A stretch of 64,000 nt of DNA from Ceratodon purpureus (Eukaryota; Streptophyta; Bryopsida; Pseudoditrichales; Ditrichaceae). The notes under the pieces are model-generated. The model was not told the DNA's origin. It did not search any database and saw only the letters and a program-made list of their open reading frames with translations. Position numbers and translations under genes: made by a program. Positions 11,740-21,754 of this stretch are shown piece after piece (position 1 is the first letter of the stretch; each line of letters opens with the position of its first letter). The DNA lies in NCBI GenBank assembly GCA_014871385.1, contig CM026426.1:16740183-16804182 (forward strand). The letters are read 5' to 3'.

Positions 11740-13721
11740 ATGGCTCTAATTCGTGCCGATGGTCACCTTATTCCCCTTCACGTCCTATGTAATGACGAGG
11801 GTGTTGGATCAATTGAGGCTGCACTATTGAGCGTGCGATTCAACCTCGTTGTAGAGTCCCTTCATCTAGAGGAGGAAGTCTTTGATATCAATGGTTAGAT
11901 AAGTCACACAATCTATCAGATGCCCATCCGTAATGATCACGGTCAAGTGTGGCTCATTGGGGCCTGGAAGTATGTGGTTTGTGGTTTGACGCCAAATTTG
12001 GAAGCGGCGTCCACAGAGATTCTAACACCCAGTCATTCAGCTTCTTCTACAGTAGACACTTTAGTGCAGCCTAAGGTTCATATCCTAAGCGAATCCGATA
12101 CCAAGCGTGTACCTCCCTCCCCTATGTCTACGCCTAAGTTGATTGCAATCAAAGAGAGCGTGATCACCTGCTTGAAACGACTGTCTTCCTTACCTGGAGC
12201 GAAGAGTTCATTGTCTAAAGTTGATTATTCGAACGTCCAGACACTGAAGGTCCCTGTCCTGGCGGCCAAGTACAATGGAGACGTCGTCTACGAGCTCCCA
12301 CCATTTCAAGGAAGCTCAAGACCGACTCAAGCAAAGCTCATGGTTGGGATGGACAAGAAATTTGACGCGCAGCCCTGGTGTCAGACAAAGACTTCAAATA
12401 TCGCCAATACTATGCATTTGATATTTCGTTACTCTGTTTGTGCAGGACATTTGCAGTGCATGAATCCAGATTGCGACTTTCTCAATCGGAGGCCTAGGGC
12501 GACGGAGTTCAATGAGACCGGCTGGTCTGGATATTCGGCTGCTCCTTCAGCGTGGGCGACTGTCCTCCGCCGAAGTCCACTCTTGTTTGCAAGATTTGCA
12601 ACATCCCACCCACCTGCTTGGCTGCTTGTTCGGCAAGAGTGTACTACGTTTTCGGCAAGGAGAACATGACGCGTGCATGTGTTCACATAGGTTTTTATGA
12701 CCACCTTGTTGGAGATGGAGAGTGCCGGGAGTCTAAGGTGGAGATTGAGAACCTTGTTGAGGATGCAGTTCAGAAGAATCCAACCGCGAAACCATCCGCT
12801 ATAGCGCTTGAAGCCGCCAAGCACTTCCTCGGCGAGTTCCTCCTCACCCCCGAAGGCGAGACACGGACAATTCTAAATGAAGATGAGCTCCTCAACGTCA
12901 TGAAGAAGTTCTATCCCCTAAGTTCCCTTAGCATCACCAGAAATATGATTTCAACGTTCAAGGAACACGCCAATAAGGGCATGATGGACGGCATAGCGTT
13001 GCTTCGGGGCTGTAGCAAATGGGAGTACATCCACGGGAACAAGTTTCCTCGGCAGGGTAAAGAGGGCGACAAGGTCTTCGTATTTAAGATGTCCGTGGTG
13101 GGTCCGGGGTCTAGAGTGGACCTTGTTCGGCGCATGCAGCCCCTTGGTGATTTGCAGGACAATTGGATTGTGTTCGACCATGTAAAGCGCACCAAGAACT
13201 GGACGACAATGGCCTGTCACGTGTATGATTCCCTGTACTGCAAGGTAATGACCATTGCCATATGCGATATGCAGTCAAAGGATGAGAGGGCTCAGAGCAT
13301 GCTCTGGCATGGATTGAATGGTGTGATGGCAGATCACGATATCATGAATGTCAACTTCAAGGGCTTTACGGCGGACAATGCGCAAGCAAACTGGCGGGCC
13401 GTTCGAGTCATCTATGGGAGTGGAGACCCGAACATCGAGATGCCAGATCGTGAGAGAACATGCCTATTTCATTGGGCGCAGTCATTGAAGAAACACACGG
13501 AGGCTTACATATAAGGGGCGCATCTTCAATCACAGCACTACACCCTGCGCAGGCAGTATCGTGATGCGAAGACCACGGATGAGGCTGAAATCTGATATCA
13601 TGCAATTCGGGGTTGGTAAACCTCCGCCCGCGCCACTACCAAGGACGGGCTTCGCCATCTCGACCTGTGGCTTGCCTTTTGGCAACACCGTTACCGCCAA
13701 TGGGGTGAATATATGCAGCTT
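11740..13721 (+). pseudogene. MULE-like transposase, 5' part (broken)
   Basis: From ATG 11740 one frame runs through an in-frame TAG (about 11896). It shifts frame near 12550 and continues to a good donor, CTT|GTAAGT, at 13722. Cysteine-rich motifs HLQCMNPDC and VCKICNIPPTC resemble the zinc-binding N-terminal part of MULE-related proteins. The 13,000-13,500 region reads NWIVFDHVKRTKNW, then MLWHGLNGVMADHDI, FKGFTADNAQANW and CLFHWAQSL, which matches the MULE core (acidic residue, then a F/CxHW block). After 13510 the frame has TAA, TGA and TAA where Gln, Arg or Lys would fit. The rest of the gene is at 28816-30227. It is not functional as it stands. Confidence 0.6.
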
Positions 13722-13820
13722 GTAAGTTTCTGCAGCTTGTAACTTCTTTTGGATAACGCCAATGTTCAGATATGGTACCTTCTTATTGATTTGTGACCAT
13801 GAATTAGAACTCCATTTCAT

Positions 13821-14348
13821 AAGCTCCGGATTAGGACTGTAGGATCCGACAGCTCTTTTCTAGCTTCTTAGTTTTGGAGGAAATTGGTTTGTGCTTTAAG
13901 TTTATCTTTACTCACTTCAGTGGTTTCCTCGATGTCATGATATTGAAATTAGGACTGTAGGATCCGACAGCTGTTTTTTGGCATTCTAGTTTCTGGAAGA
14001 AATGGTTAAAAGTTCGTTTCATTCTTGAGTCATTTCTGTGGCTTCTCCAAATTCATGAGACTCAAATTTGGACTGTAGGATCCAACAGCTATTTTTTGGC
14101 CTTTTAGTTTAGGGGGAAATGGTTAGAAGTTTATTTGTTTCTCGAGTCAATTTTGTGGTTTCCTCGATGTCATGAGATTGAAATTTGGATTGTAGGATCC
14201 GACAGCTGTTTTTTGGCATTTTAGTTTTGTGGGAAATGGTCCAAAAGTACTTTCTCTTTTGTGTCATTCCTGTGGTTTCCTCGAATTCATGCCGTTGAAA
14301 TTTAGACTGTAGGATCCGACAGTTGTTTTTTGGCATTCTAGTTTCTGG
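13821..14348 (+). repeat. 118-bp tandem array, left part
   Basis: Five units with GGATCC at 13842, 13960, 14078, 14195 and 14312, a period of 117-118 bp. Each has ACTGTAGGATCCGACAGC (or a close variant), then a T-run with GGCATTCTAGTTT, then GGTTTCCTCGATGTCATGA. The array sits in an intron of the MULE-like gene and is cut by hAT-1. It resumes at 28430. Confidence 0.85.
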
Positions 14349-14368
14349 CAGGGTTGTCATAATGGACG
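14349..14368 (+). repeat. left terminal inverted repeat of hAT-1
   Basis: 19 of 20 bp pair with the right end at 28402-28421. The only mismatch is the third base (G versus T). Subterminal CGGACGG copies follow at 14364-14445. Confidence 0.85.
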
Positions 14369-14499
14369 GACGGGCCAAAAAATTGTCGTGTAGTCACCTG
14401 ACGAACGTGACGGACGGTTATCGGACGGACGCTTATCGGACGGGCTCCCGACCGCGAGCAAAATTACTATCCCCACAGTTTACTACTCTTTACCATGGG

Positions 14500-14745
14500 T
14501 GGCGCCCGTCGTCGTGTCCGCGCGCGTCTTTGCGCCTGCTCGCGCCTGTCATATGTGGTTGATCGCGCCCGTCGTCTCTCTCGCGCGCTCGCTATGATCG
14601 CGCCTGTCGTCTGTCTCGCGCGCGCACAGTGATAGCGCCCGATTATCCTCGCCCGATCACGGTCGCGCGCGCCCGTAGCTTAGGATGAACGTGCTCGCGC
14701 CCGTACCAGCGTGCTCGCGCCCAACCTGCTCGCGCCCACACTGTC
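14500..14745 (+). promoter_or_regulatory. CGCGCCCG array 1 (left subterminal, upstream of gene 1)
   Basis: Dense, irregularly spaced copies of GCTCGCGCCCGT-like words, ending about 12 bp before the TATA box at 14757. It could serve as an upstream activating region, a transposase-binding subterminal region, or both. Confidence 0.65.
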
Positions 14746-14756
14746 GGCCTCGTGAG

Positions 14757-14762
14757 TATAAA
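14757..14762 (+). promoter_or_regulatory. TATA box of hAT-1 gene 1
   Basis: GTGAGTATAAATTGCC, followed by a C-run. The same GTGAGTATAAA context precedes the RING-type gene. Confidence 0.6.
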
Positions 14763-14887
14763 TTGCCACCCTCCTCCACTGATTTGCACCCCCCCCCCCC
14801 CTTTGTGCATTTTGCCTTCAACAGCCCAAGGGTAGCTGATTGCTTAGTGTTACGGTGGGTTTCTCAACAATCGCTGTACCGTCCAAC

Positions 14888-15292
14888 ATGAATTCCAACG
14901 CCTGCAATTGCCAACAAATCAAGTCGTACATGAGTGTAACGAATGATGCCACCCCACCGGGCACTGTACAGCGAACGGATATAGTTATTTGGTCAATCCT
15001 GGAGCGACTCCGTCAACTGATTGAGTTCTTCGAGGATTGGATCTCTCGCCGTGACAAATTGGTGGCCTACGCAGAGGATGGACGCCCTCTGCCTCCAACC
15101 ACTGAAGAGCAGTTGGCAACCCAAGCGACTGTCAAAGAACTTGACTGTGAGATTGGCGATCTCATCAAAGAACTGAAGAAGGAGATGGCAATACTCTGTG
15201 TCCCCAATATTGTCTCTAGTGCTCAACCGAACCATTTCGAGACGCACTTGAAAGACCTAGAGGACCGGTACCTAGACTGCATGGCACTGTAA
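14888..15292 (+). CDS. hAT-1 gene 1: small coiled-coil protein
   Basis: 134-residue intact ORF. The ATG at 14888 is the first after the TATA box, about 125 bp downstream. The protein is helical and charged, with SILERLRQLIEFFEDW and a later TVKELDCEIGDLIKELKKE heptad-like segment (about residues 75-100), followed by HFETHLKDLEDRYLDC. No known domain. It is the only cargo frame in hAT-1 without an internal stop. A 5'-truncated copy in hAT-2 (47378-47629) keeps the frame with mostly conservative changes, a mild sign of constraint. Function unknown; a dimerising accessory protein is one guess. Confidence 0.5.
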   Translation: MNSNACNCQQIKSYMSVTNDATPPGTVQRTDIVIWSILERLRQLIEFFEDWISRRDKLVAYAEDGRPLPPTTEEQLATQATVKELDCEIGDLIKELKKEMAILCVPNIVSSAQPNHFETHLKDLEDRYLDCMAL

Positions 15293-15399
15293 TCGACATA
15301 ACAATGAAGTGATACATTTTCAAAATAAATAAAGTATTTTTTTAACTCTGAATTTGCAAGTTCTCTTTGGTTACTCTGATTTTTAACAGTTTTCTAGTT

Positions 15400-15750
15400 T
15401 GTGGTGGCGCCGGTCCTGGACTAGTGCTCGCGCCCGTCCATCGAGCGTTCGCGCCCGATGGTCACGCCCGTGCAAATCGGATCGCGCCCGATCAATATCC
15501 GCTCGCCCGCATCGACGTCCGCGCGCGCGCCCCTTCGGTACCTGGACGACGCCCACGCGCGCCCTACGAAGACCGGGTCACTACCCGCTCGCGCCCGTCA
15601 TATACCCGCCACGGAACCGCTCGCGCCGGTTGATACCCGCGCGCGCGCGGAGGTATACACGGCCGAAACCCCGCCGTCGGTGCCCACGCGCGCCCGTGGG
15701 GTTTCCGCTCGCGCCCGTAGCAGGATGTTCGCGCCCGTTCCCTATCGCCC
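15400..15750 (+). promoter_or_regulatory. CGCGCCCG array 2 (upstream of RING-type gene)
   Basis: Many CTCGCGCCCGT-type words, ending just before the TATA box at 15756. The homologous region in hAT-2 is 47740-48110. Confidence 0.65.
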
Positions 15751-15755
15751 GTGAG

Positions 15756-15762
15756 TATAAAA
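15756..15762 (+). promoter_or_regulatory. TATA box of hAT-1 RING-type gene
   Basis: GTGAGTATAAAAGGGCGA, followed by CCCCCTCATTTTGCAC. The hAT-2 copy is at 48115-48120. Confidence 0.65.
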
Positions 15763-16035
15763 GGGCGATCCGCCCCCTCATTTTGCACTCCCCCCCCTTT
15801 GAGCACCTTGCCGTCAACAGCTTTGGTAGCTGATTGCGTGGTACTCAGGTGGGTCCCAGCACTCTGACACGTGTCTTTGTTTTTGTTCTCCAGAACTCTA
15901 TGGTGTTTTTGTGGTACATTTGAGAATTTTATAAATGTTTATAATTTGTAAATGTGATTGAGGTTTTGGGGTAGTCGTAGGCTTTTAATTTTGCACTTTC
16001 GGAAGACTTCGAAGAACGGTCTACCTCGAGCATCT

Positions 16036-18590
16036 ATGGAACGGCGAGGACCAAATCAGCCCACGGCGGTAGTGCAGAGGAAAAAGCAAAAGGATGCGGG
16101 ACAGGTTAGGCATGGAAACCTCCAACATAAGAGGGTTCACGTCTTAATGAATCCTGCAAAGCTCGCATTCAGAGGGTGGGAAGCTGCACCGCAACCGTGG
16201 ACTCTAGCAACGTGTGAACAATTCATTGAATGGTGCCACATTGGAAAGTTATTCCCGTTGCACCGCCATAATAAAAATCGTACTTCAAACAAGGCGAACA
16301 TGAAATGGTGCAAGAACCGTCAGTTCGGGAGGCGGTGTTTGGAGGTGTACCAGGTCCTATACAACCAGGCGATGAACGATAGAAATGAGGTTCCGCTCTT
16401 TATTTGTAGAATGGTATATGCCGAGGTAATGCTTCATAGGCAGGTGGATTGGAGGACCATACGGTTGACTCCTAGCGTCCGGCAGCATCCACAAGAGATG
16501 GCATATCTACAGGGGTCCTAAGATTTCCAGGTGTGGACTGGGCATACTTGGATGATCCTGAGGATCATGCGCCTGTTAATTGGAGTGACTCAGAAGCGGA
16601 TAATGATTCTGATGGTTCGGTAGACCGTCCCCCTCAGTCACAAACAAGAGCAGCGACTAATGCTTGAATCACACGGTTAAAAAAGAAGGACCCTAAGCTA
16701 GCTGCGTGTTTGTCGACGAGGAATCGTGCACGGCCTGCAAATCCTATTGAGGTGGGTATTGCTCATCAGGCTCCTCTAGCAATCGTTGGGGGCCCAAGCA
16801 ATGTTGATGTTTCTCCTCCTATATTGATTCCATAGATTGCGGGCCCGAGCAATGTTGATGTAGCTCCTCCTGTATTGAATCCACAGATTGCGGGCCCAAG
16901 CAATGTAATGGAAGATGATGATGATAGGTTTGCAATTGAGGTGGAGGCTACTTTAACCGTGGATGATGCCCAAGGCCAGCAAGGCGACGCATTGCATAAC
17001 GAGCTGGAAGGAAAAAATGCATTAATTTCTGAGATGGAGATGAGTATCCAAAACTTGTACAACGAAGCTGATAGGATGAATGAGATTATCCGGAAGCAGA
17101 ATGAAGAGATTTCGCAACTTCGATCTGCGAGGACTCTGACTTAAGTACCCGAGGCAAGCCAAGCTCCAATCCCTGGTAGCCTTGGAATGAACGAGGAAGA
17201 CGTGAATGCCATCATTGAATCGGCCACGCACGGTCTTCTAGAAGATACCCCGGTCCGAGTTCCCCGTAAGCCAATCATCCCATTCGTGTCATCAAGTCAA
17301 GTGATGCACCCCCCCCAGCGGCAAATCATGTTCGTAGATTCTCAAGAGACGGAGGACTCTTTGGAATTTCGACAATCAGACGTACCCACTGTCTCCGAAT
17401 AGCAAGCTACCAACGGGATGCTCAGAACGTATTTGATCCAGATGAGCAGACAGTACTACCAATGGAAGATTGCATGCATTCTGAACGTCGACCGTCACAG
17501 ACAGATGCACGATGAGTTCAAGAGGATTGACCGCGACTACCTCCAGCTTAACTTCAAGAGAGATTTCGGACTTACCTCGTGGGCAGATCCAGATGAAATG
17601 TTCCCTGACGACATACCGATGTTTGGTAAGCAAATAGATTGGACGCAGTTAGAGTGGGAGTACAAGACTGCCAAATCTAATGAGAAGATCCCTAATAATA
17701 CAAAGCCACGATTGCTCTGGCCCAATCCACAAAAGTATGTGTTGGATGGGACCAGGTGTCCCATTTGTACCAATCTATTTGGGCCAGAGGGGGGCTGGTC
17801 ATTGGGATCTTGTCACTGCATGTATCATCCACAATGCTTGATTTCCCATGCCATGATACGTCGGTGGTGTGCAGTACGTAAGGCCCCCTTACACAAGCGT
17901 TTTTATGAGCAATTCGGCCTAGTCAATTGGATGCCACCGCATTGGGAGCAAAATAAGGAAAATACTCCTGACTTTCCGGACAAGTGGGGTGAGGACTTGA
18001 TTTGGAACTGGCTTATGGGAATGCACCAGTCCTATGTTAAACAAATGAGCGATCAGTGGAGGTAGGACCAGGATCCTGCGGAGATTGTAAGGATCTGCCA
18101 CGAACTCATCAAGGGCGGGCCGGAGGACAAACTCGAGAGAAGGAGGAGTTTCTTCTACCAAGTGCTACATGGGCACTGGGATATTCAAACTCGTACATTC
18201 CAGTACGGCCCCCATCCTCTTGGATTTAAGTGGAATTCCAAAGGGAAGTTGGTTGCGGATCAGATCAAGGAGTTGCACGACATGACTGGAGAGGATCTCC
18301 AGATTGCTCAGGATGTACAAATCGCGGAATCTGAATGGGATATATTGTTCAAGACTCAAGCCGTGGATTTCCTATGTGCGCAACATACTCCGGAGACCGT
18401 AACAGTGCTCCGTCGGATGCGCAACAACAACTTCATGGAAGCAATGCTTGGAGGAGATGGCATAGCGAAGAGAACCCATTCTGCGAAGCGGAAACTCATC
18501 GCCAACGATGGGGCAGAAAGTAGTGCAGCCCGTAGCTCTCGTGCTCGACACGATGAGGGTGGATCGAGATCCTCTGCACCGGGCATGTGA
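16036..18590 (+). pseudogene. hAT-1 gene 2: RING-type zinc-finger protein with in-frame stops
   Basis: ATG 16036 opens a basic domain (VHVLMNPAKLAFRGWEA) to about 16500, where one frame change occurs. From 16503 a single frame runs to 18590, interrupted only by TGA 16665, TAG 16833, TAA 17142, TAG 17400 and TAG 18063. It contains tandem AGPSNVDV repeats, a coiled coil (LISEMEMSIQNLYNEADRM, 17020-17110) and a RING-like cluster: CPIC at 17757-17768, then CHCMYHPQC at about 17811-17837. RING domains usually recruit ubiquitin-conjugating enzymes. Residues after the finger (FLCAQHTPETVTVLRRMRNN) are well conserved with hAT-2. The TAG at 16833 sits where a neighbouring repeat unit has CAG. Either a pseudogene or recoded; the first is more likely. 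Confidence 0.6.
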
Positions 18591-18599
18591 CGTCGTGGA

Positions 18600-18995
18600 G
18601 ATCCATGAGTGAAGACCACGTTTTGTAAAATAATAACGGAATATAAATACATGTAGAAGGCATAGGGAATTGGATAGGTTTAGGATTACATTCGCATGTT
18701 TAATGTTTGTTAAACTCAAACAATGGATGATAATTTTCTTTTGTAAATCATTGTCGTGGTTCTCAAGACGCTTTTATTCTCCCTACTTTGGTCTCCCGTT
18801 TTTTGATTGCCAAACATGTTGTTCATTCCGTCCGTGGTCTCTTCTCCTTCCATCATATGATAAGTGTATAAATAAGACTGGTGCACACCAAAATGTTTAG
18901 CATGGTAAGTGGATTTAAGTCACGGTAAGAAAATTTAAGTTATAGTAAGTGTATTTAAGGTATGGACTGAATTTTATGTTATGTGGATTTGAACT
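18600..18995. other. 3' flank of the RING-type gene, with short 20-bp repeats
   Basis: Non-coding, AT-rich. At about 18904-18963 there are three degenerate 20-bp units of the form GGTAAGTGGATTTAAGTCAC. Confidence 0.5.
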
Positions 18996-18999
18996 CTGA

Positions 19000-19560
19000 A
19001 CCCGCCCGCATGCACGCGCCCGTTTGCGCGCTCCCGTAGTGTGCGTGCCCGCCCGCGCGCACACCTGCCCCCAGCGAGAGTAAACCCAGGATTGCGCCCG
19101 TACGCGCGCGCGCGAACTGCTCGCGCCCGTCGCACCAACAGCGCGCGAACGGATACCGAAATGTGGAACACCCGACGGTGTCTCCGTTGTTCCGCTCGTG
19201 CCGATTTCGCACGCGCCCGACTGCTCGCGCCCGTCATTGTACGCGCGCGAGCACTGCAACCTGGTTGAGGAAGTAAATTTTCTCCCCAAACTCTCTTTTC
19301 CATTTGCACGCGCATGTACCATTTCCACGCGCACGCGCACGGTCGCGTAATTCTGAAACTCTTTCTCTCCCTTCAATGCCTCTCGCATTCCGCTCGCGCC
19401 CGATCTTGCACGCGCCTGACTGCTCGCGCCCGTCAATACTCGCGCGCGAGCACTGCAACCATATCATGGAACTAATTTCTCCCCCTGAACTCCCTCGTTC
19501 CATTTGCACGCGCTCGCGCCCATCAGTGCTCGCGCCCGTTTTGCACGCGCCCGAGCACTC
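19000..19560 (+). repeat. CGCGCCCG array 3
   Basis: Two blocks of GC-rich CGCGCCCG words separated by AT-rich spacers that themselves repeat (CACTGCAACCTGGTTGAGG and a related form at 19450). No gene follows directly. It is matched in hAT-2 at 51358-51725. Confidence 0.6.
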
Positions 19561-19584
19561 CAACAACATCACTCAAATAAATTT

Positions 19585-20285
19585 TATAATTCCACCACTC
19601 TCCCATCCTATCCCCTTGTTTTTATTTAATATTCCTACACTCTTTAATTTGTTTTTTTTTTTTCCCCCTTCTTTGAACACTACGCTTTCATTTAATTCCT
19701 TCTCTCATTTGGTTCGTTCATTTTTATGATTCCACCACTCTCCCATCCTATCCCCTTGTTTTTATTTAATATTCCCACACTCTTTAATTTGTTTTTTTTT
19801 TTTTTTCCCCCTTCTTTGAACACTACGCTTTCATTTAATTCCTTCTCTCATTTCGTCCGTTCATTTTTATAATTCCACCACTCTCCCATCCTATCCCCTT
19901 GTTTTTATTTAATATTCCCACACTCTTTAATTTGTTTTTTTTTATATTTCCCCCTTCTTTGAACACTACGCTTTCATTTAATTCCTTCTCTCATTTGGTT
20001 CGTTCATTTTTATGATTCCACCACTCTCCCATCCTATCCCCTTGTTTTTATTTAATATTCCCACACTCTTTAATTTGTTTTTTTTATATTTCCCTCTTCT
20101 TTGAACACTACGCTTTCATTTAATTCCTTCTCTCATTTCGTCTGTTCATTTTTATGATTCCACCACTCTCCCATCCTATCCCCTTGTTTTTGTTTAATAT
20201 TCCCACACCCTTTAATTTGTTTTTTTCTTTTTCCCCCTTCTTTGAACACTACGCTCTCATTTCGTCCGTTCATTTTTATAATATA
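19585..20285 (+). repeat. 140-143-bp tandem array
   Basis: Five units start TCCACCACTCTCCCATCCTA at 19591, 19731, 19874, 20017 and 20159, each followed by CCCCTTGTTTTTATTTAATA, a T-run and CACTACGCTTTCATTTAATT. Two related units lie in hAT-2 at 51757-51962. The last of these abuts a deletion junction. Confidence 0.85.
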
Positions 20286-20298
20286 CTAAAGCTAGTAA

Positions 20299-20330
20299 AT
20301 CTTCAGGTCGACCTAGAGTTACCTGAAGAT
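20299..20330. repeat. short inverted repeat
   Basis: ATCTTCAGGT and ACCTGAAGAT form perfect 10-bp arms around a 12-bp loop, just after the tandem array. Role unknown. Confidence 0.6.
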
Positions 20331-20627
20331 CCTCTAAGCGCTTGAGTTCCGCTGATGATTCGTTAATATCCATTGTTTCAAATGTAGCAGAAGATATGGC
20401 CATCGGTGGAGAAGACGTTCGTTGAAAATGGTACGGCAGAGACACGCAACGAAGGTAGAGTTGTTTATTTTATAAATTCGAATGCCTATTCCTTTATTTT
20501 ATTTTATTTAATTTTCTTTTGGGTACTCCAATCTCCCATACTAATGTATGGTATTTCATTGTAGTCCATTCTCTCCCTTCATTTTTTTTTTAATTTTTTT
20601 TTTTTGAACTTACGACTTTTCAACTTC

Positions 20628-20885
20628 AATGCGCGCGCCTATTGGATCGCGCGCGTCCGCCAGCGCCTGCAGGCGCCCGCGCGATCGCGTCCGCGATCGA
20701 CCCATTGAACCTGCCCACGCGCGCGCGCGCACACGCGCGCCCGCGCCCGCAAGTACGCGCGCGCGCCCGCTTTTTCCACGCGCGTTCGCGACCTCGCCGA
20801 CCTGCGCGCGCCCTGCTCGTGCCCACCCGTCCGCGCGCGCCTGCTCGCGCCCCTCCTCAACTACGCCGCGTGCGCGCGCGCTCGT
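20628..20885 (+). repeat. CGCGCCCG array 4
   Basis: Very GC-rich, with alternating CG and CGCGCCCGC words. No coding frame is supported, as long frames on both strands are composition artefacts (Arg/Ala/Pro). Confidence 0.6.
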
Positions 20886-21214
20886 GTTTTCAACTGGATT
20901 AACGCAGTAACTAGTAAAATTTATCCCATATTTTAAGTTAAGACTGCCTGAGGTTAGCTTAAAACGACTTACCTTCCACTAGGAGGGCAGAAACATGAGG
21001 GGCGAAATGACAACCTGCTCTAGTTCTTAGACATGTGTGAATGGAGTGGTTTGTCCTTTCGCACTGTCATGTTTCTCAACTTTTTTACTAAAATAGGGTT
21101 TCTTTTTATGTAGATGTGCACATGTTTGTAGTTCACACACTTTAATTTATTTAAATTTTATTCATTTTTCCCTCTCGTTGTTACTTCTTCTCAGTGAATT
21201 GAGGTGGCCAAATC
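20886..21214. other. no gene seen
   Basis: AT-rich spacer between GC-rich arrays 4 and 5. No frame or repeat recognised. Confidence 0.4.
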
Positions 21215-21495
21215 GATCTCGGCCGTTCGATCGCGCCCGCACCCAACCGCCCGTGCGCGCCCGCGCCTGCATTCGCCCGCCGTTCTCCGCCCGCGCCCGC
21301 CCGCTTCGCGATCCAGCGCTTGCGCCCGCATGCGCCCGCCCCCGCCCGTCTTCCCCCGCGCGCGCTATCCGCCACGCGGCCTGGAATCGCGCGCGCCCAC
21401 CTGCGCCCGCCCGTTCGCGTCGGAGCGCGCCCGATCTCGTGGTGCGCGCGCGCCCGTTGGATCGCGCCCGCCCGGACACTACTCGCCCGGTCGAG
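21215..21495 (+). promoter_or_regulatory. CGCGCCCG array 5 (upstream of transposase)
   Basis: CGCGCCCGC words run up to the TATA box at 21504. Confidence 0.65.
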
Positions 21496-21503
21496 GGCGG
21501 CTG

Positions 21504-21511
21504 TATATAAA
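21504..21511 (+). promoter_or_regulatory. TATA box of the hAT transposase gene
   Basis: CTGTATATAAACTGCCCCCT. The leader that follows (CTCCTTGCTTGAAACTG and GGTTTGGGTGGGGGGAA) resembles the leader of the kinase-like gene at 26130-26180. Confidence 0.6.
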
Positions 21512-21754
21512 CTGCCCCCTTGATTTGACATCCACCTTACCTCCTTGCGTGCTTCATGTCCTGGGTCTCCTTGAGGGCTCCTTGCTTGAAACTGTTAGCT
21601 TGGGGAGAGACTTGGTTTGGGTGGGGGGAATGTAAAAATTCTTCTCTCCATAAATCAATGTGTCAAGCACTTTTCAGACACACTAAGTTATTCAGATAAT
21701 AATCTTTTGGTACTACTGGTGCTATTAGTCCCAATACTTCCCTAATCATTCACT

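Noticed and set aside
13821-14348. CRISPR-like array
   Set aside because: The 117-118-bp units repeat over their whole length with no unique spacers, and the context is eukaryotic.
20626-21635. Overlapping Arg/Ala/Pro-rich ORFs on both strands
   Set aside because: They occur in every GC-rich CGCGCCCG array in several frames at once, which is a composition effect.
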